From an uncultured Propionibacterium sp. (GTDB lineage: Bacteria; Actinomycetota; Actinomycetes; Propionibacteriales; Propionibacteriaceae), in assembly GCA_938036835.1 (NCBI GenBank), contig CALHWB010000006.1:1-6037 (forward strand): 6,037 nucleotides of DNA. Reading direction: 5' to 3'. The position numbers and the translations under genes were made by a program. Position 1 is the stretch's first letter; the number at the start of each line of letters is the position of its first letter. The notes under the pieces are model-generated. The model was not told where the DNA came from. It did no database searches and saw only the letters and a list, made by a program, of their open reading frames with translations. Of the stretch, positions 5,230 to 6,037 are shown piece by piece.

Positions 5230-6037
5230 ATGGATAGCGGCATTGAACATTGCCCGGAGGGCACCGGACCGCCCGGCGACCGGGGTGCGCCGGCCGCCGG
5301 GCGGCACACCGTGCCGGTGATCCAGGCCACGAGACCACCCCGCGCCGCGGTTACCGTCGCCCATCCCGGCCCGCTGCCGGTCGGTCGGCACCGGGCGTTG
5401 GTCGATGCGCTGGCCCAGCCGTTGCCCCCGGTGCGCCGCCCGGTGCTGCCGGGGTTGCCTTCCCGGGATGCTGCCCAGCCGTTCGCCGCCGGGGCGGTCA
5501 GCCCGTGCCTGGGCGCCGTGCTGGCCGAGCCGGTCGCCGCGCGAATACCCGTACCGCCGTTCGCCAACTCTGCCATGGACGGTTTCGCCGTCCGTCACCG
5601 GGATATCGCGGCCGCGACCGAACAGCAGCCCGTCCGGTTGCCCGTTGCCGGTGATATCCCAGCGGGGGAAACCACACCCCACGTTCTCGCCCCCGGCACC
5701 GCCTGGCGCATCATGACCGGTTCGGCGATTCCCGCCGGCGCCGACACCGTGGTCAAGGTGGAGCACACCGATCACCGGCCGGGCGTGGCCGCGCTACCCG
5801 CCACCGTGCGATTCTTCATCCCACCCGAGCCGGGCGCCAACATCCGAGCCGCTGGTGAGGATCTGCCGACCGGCGCGCTCGTCCTACCCGCCGGCCGGCT
5901 GCTGGACGGACCGGCCCTGGCCGCGGCGGTTTCGGCTGGCCATGGCGAGCTGCTCGTCCGGCCGCGGCCCCGGGTGGCCATCATGACCACCGGCGACGAA
6001 TTGGCCGCCCCGGGCGAGCCGCTGCTGCCCGGTCAGA
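5230..6037 (+). CDS. moeA: Molybdopterin molybdenumtransferase MoeA (3' partial)
   Basis: MoeA inserts molybdenum into adenylylated molybdopterin, the last step in forming basic Moco. The open frame runs off the window after 269 codons with no stop. Conserved motifs are clear: PPFANSAMDGFAVR at 109-122 (D117 equals E. coli D59), RIMTGS at 160-165 (T163 equals T100), AAGEDL at 207-212 (E210 equals E188) and TTGDEL at 253-258 (D256 equals D228). Compared with E. coli MoeA, about 58 extra residues precede D117. About 36-50 form a proline- and glycine-rich N-terminal extension, and roughly 20 form an insertion near residues 75-93, where relatives run directly into the LGRVLAEDV-like segment. The start follows an AGAGGA ribosome site. 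It is ten bases beyond the moeB stop and so is likely cotranscribed. Only the N-terminal domains and the start of the central MPT-binding domain are visible. Confidence 0.93.
   Translation, partial: MDSGIEHCPEGTGPPGDRGAPAAGRHTVPVIQATRPPRAAVTVAHPGPLPVGRHRALVDALAQPLPPVRRPVLPGLPSRDAAQPFAAGAVSPCLGAVLAEPVAARIPVPPFANSAMDGFAVRHRDIAAATEQQPVRLPVAGDIPAGETTPHVLAPGTAWRIMTGSAIPAGADTVVKVEHTDHRPGVAALPATVRFFIPPEPGANIRAAGEDLPTGALVLPAGRLLDGPALAAAVSAGHGELLVRPRPRVAIMTTGDELAAPGEPLLPGQ

Noticed and set aside
4611..5576. Minus-strand open frame of 321 codons opposite the moeB-like gene and moeA
   Set aside because: No family motif, composition typical of an antisense shadow, and the + strand genes carry clear conserved residues.

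Overview
The window is a high-GC stretch, tightly packed with genes on the + strand only, and reads as part of one respiratory nitrate reductase and molybdenum cofactor (Moco) operon. Codons are strongly G/C-biased at the third position, several starts are GTG, and the proteins resemble actinobacterial family members, so an actinobacterium is likely. A propionibacterial relative is only a guess. The first gene is cut at its 5' end and the last at its 3' end.

Bases 1-2869 hold narH (partial), narJ and narI. These are the electron-transfer subunit, the assembly chaperone and the membrane cytochrome b of the NarGHI nitrate reductase. Each gene overlaps the next by 4 bases. The catalytic subunit gene narG is expected just upstream, outside the window.

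Bases 2940-3926 encode the most unusual gene. It is a single 328-residue protein with an N-terminal winged-helix regulator of the COG2345/SufR-like type, fused in frame to a complete MoaD domain that ends in the functional Gly-Gly tail. MoaD is the small sulfur-carrier subunit of molybdopterin synthase, so this protein may both bind DNA and carry sulfur for Moco synthesis.

Bases 4024-6037 hold the partners MoaD needs. They are moaE (large subunit of molybdopterin synthase), a moeB/ThiF-type adenylyltransferase that would activate the MoaD C-terminus, and moeA (molybdenum insertion, cut by the window end). The MoeB-like protein lacks the usual zinc cysteines and the cysteine found in many relatives. 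MoeA has an unusual long N-terminal region.

Together the genes supply a Moco-dependent enzyme and the late steps of its cofactor synthesis. A regulator physically joined to the cofactor pathway's sulfur carrier sits between the two halves. Two short non-coding gaps (2870-2939 and 3927-4023), on either side of the fusion gene, both contain inverted repeats.
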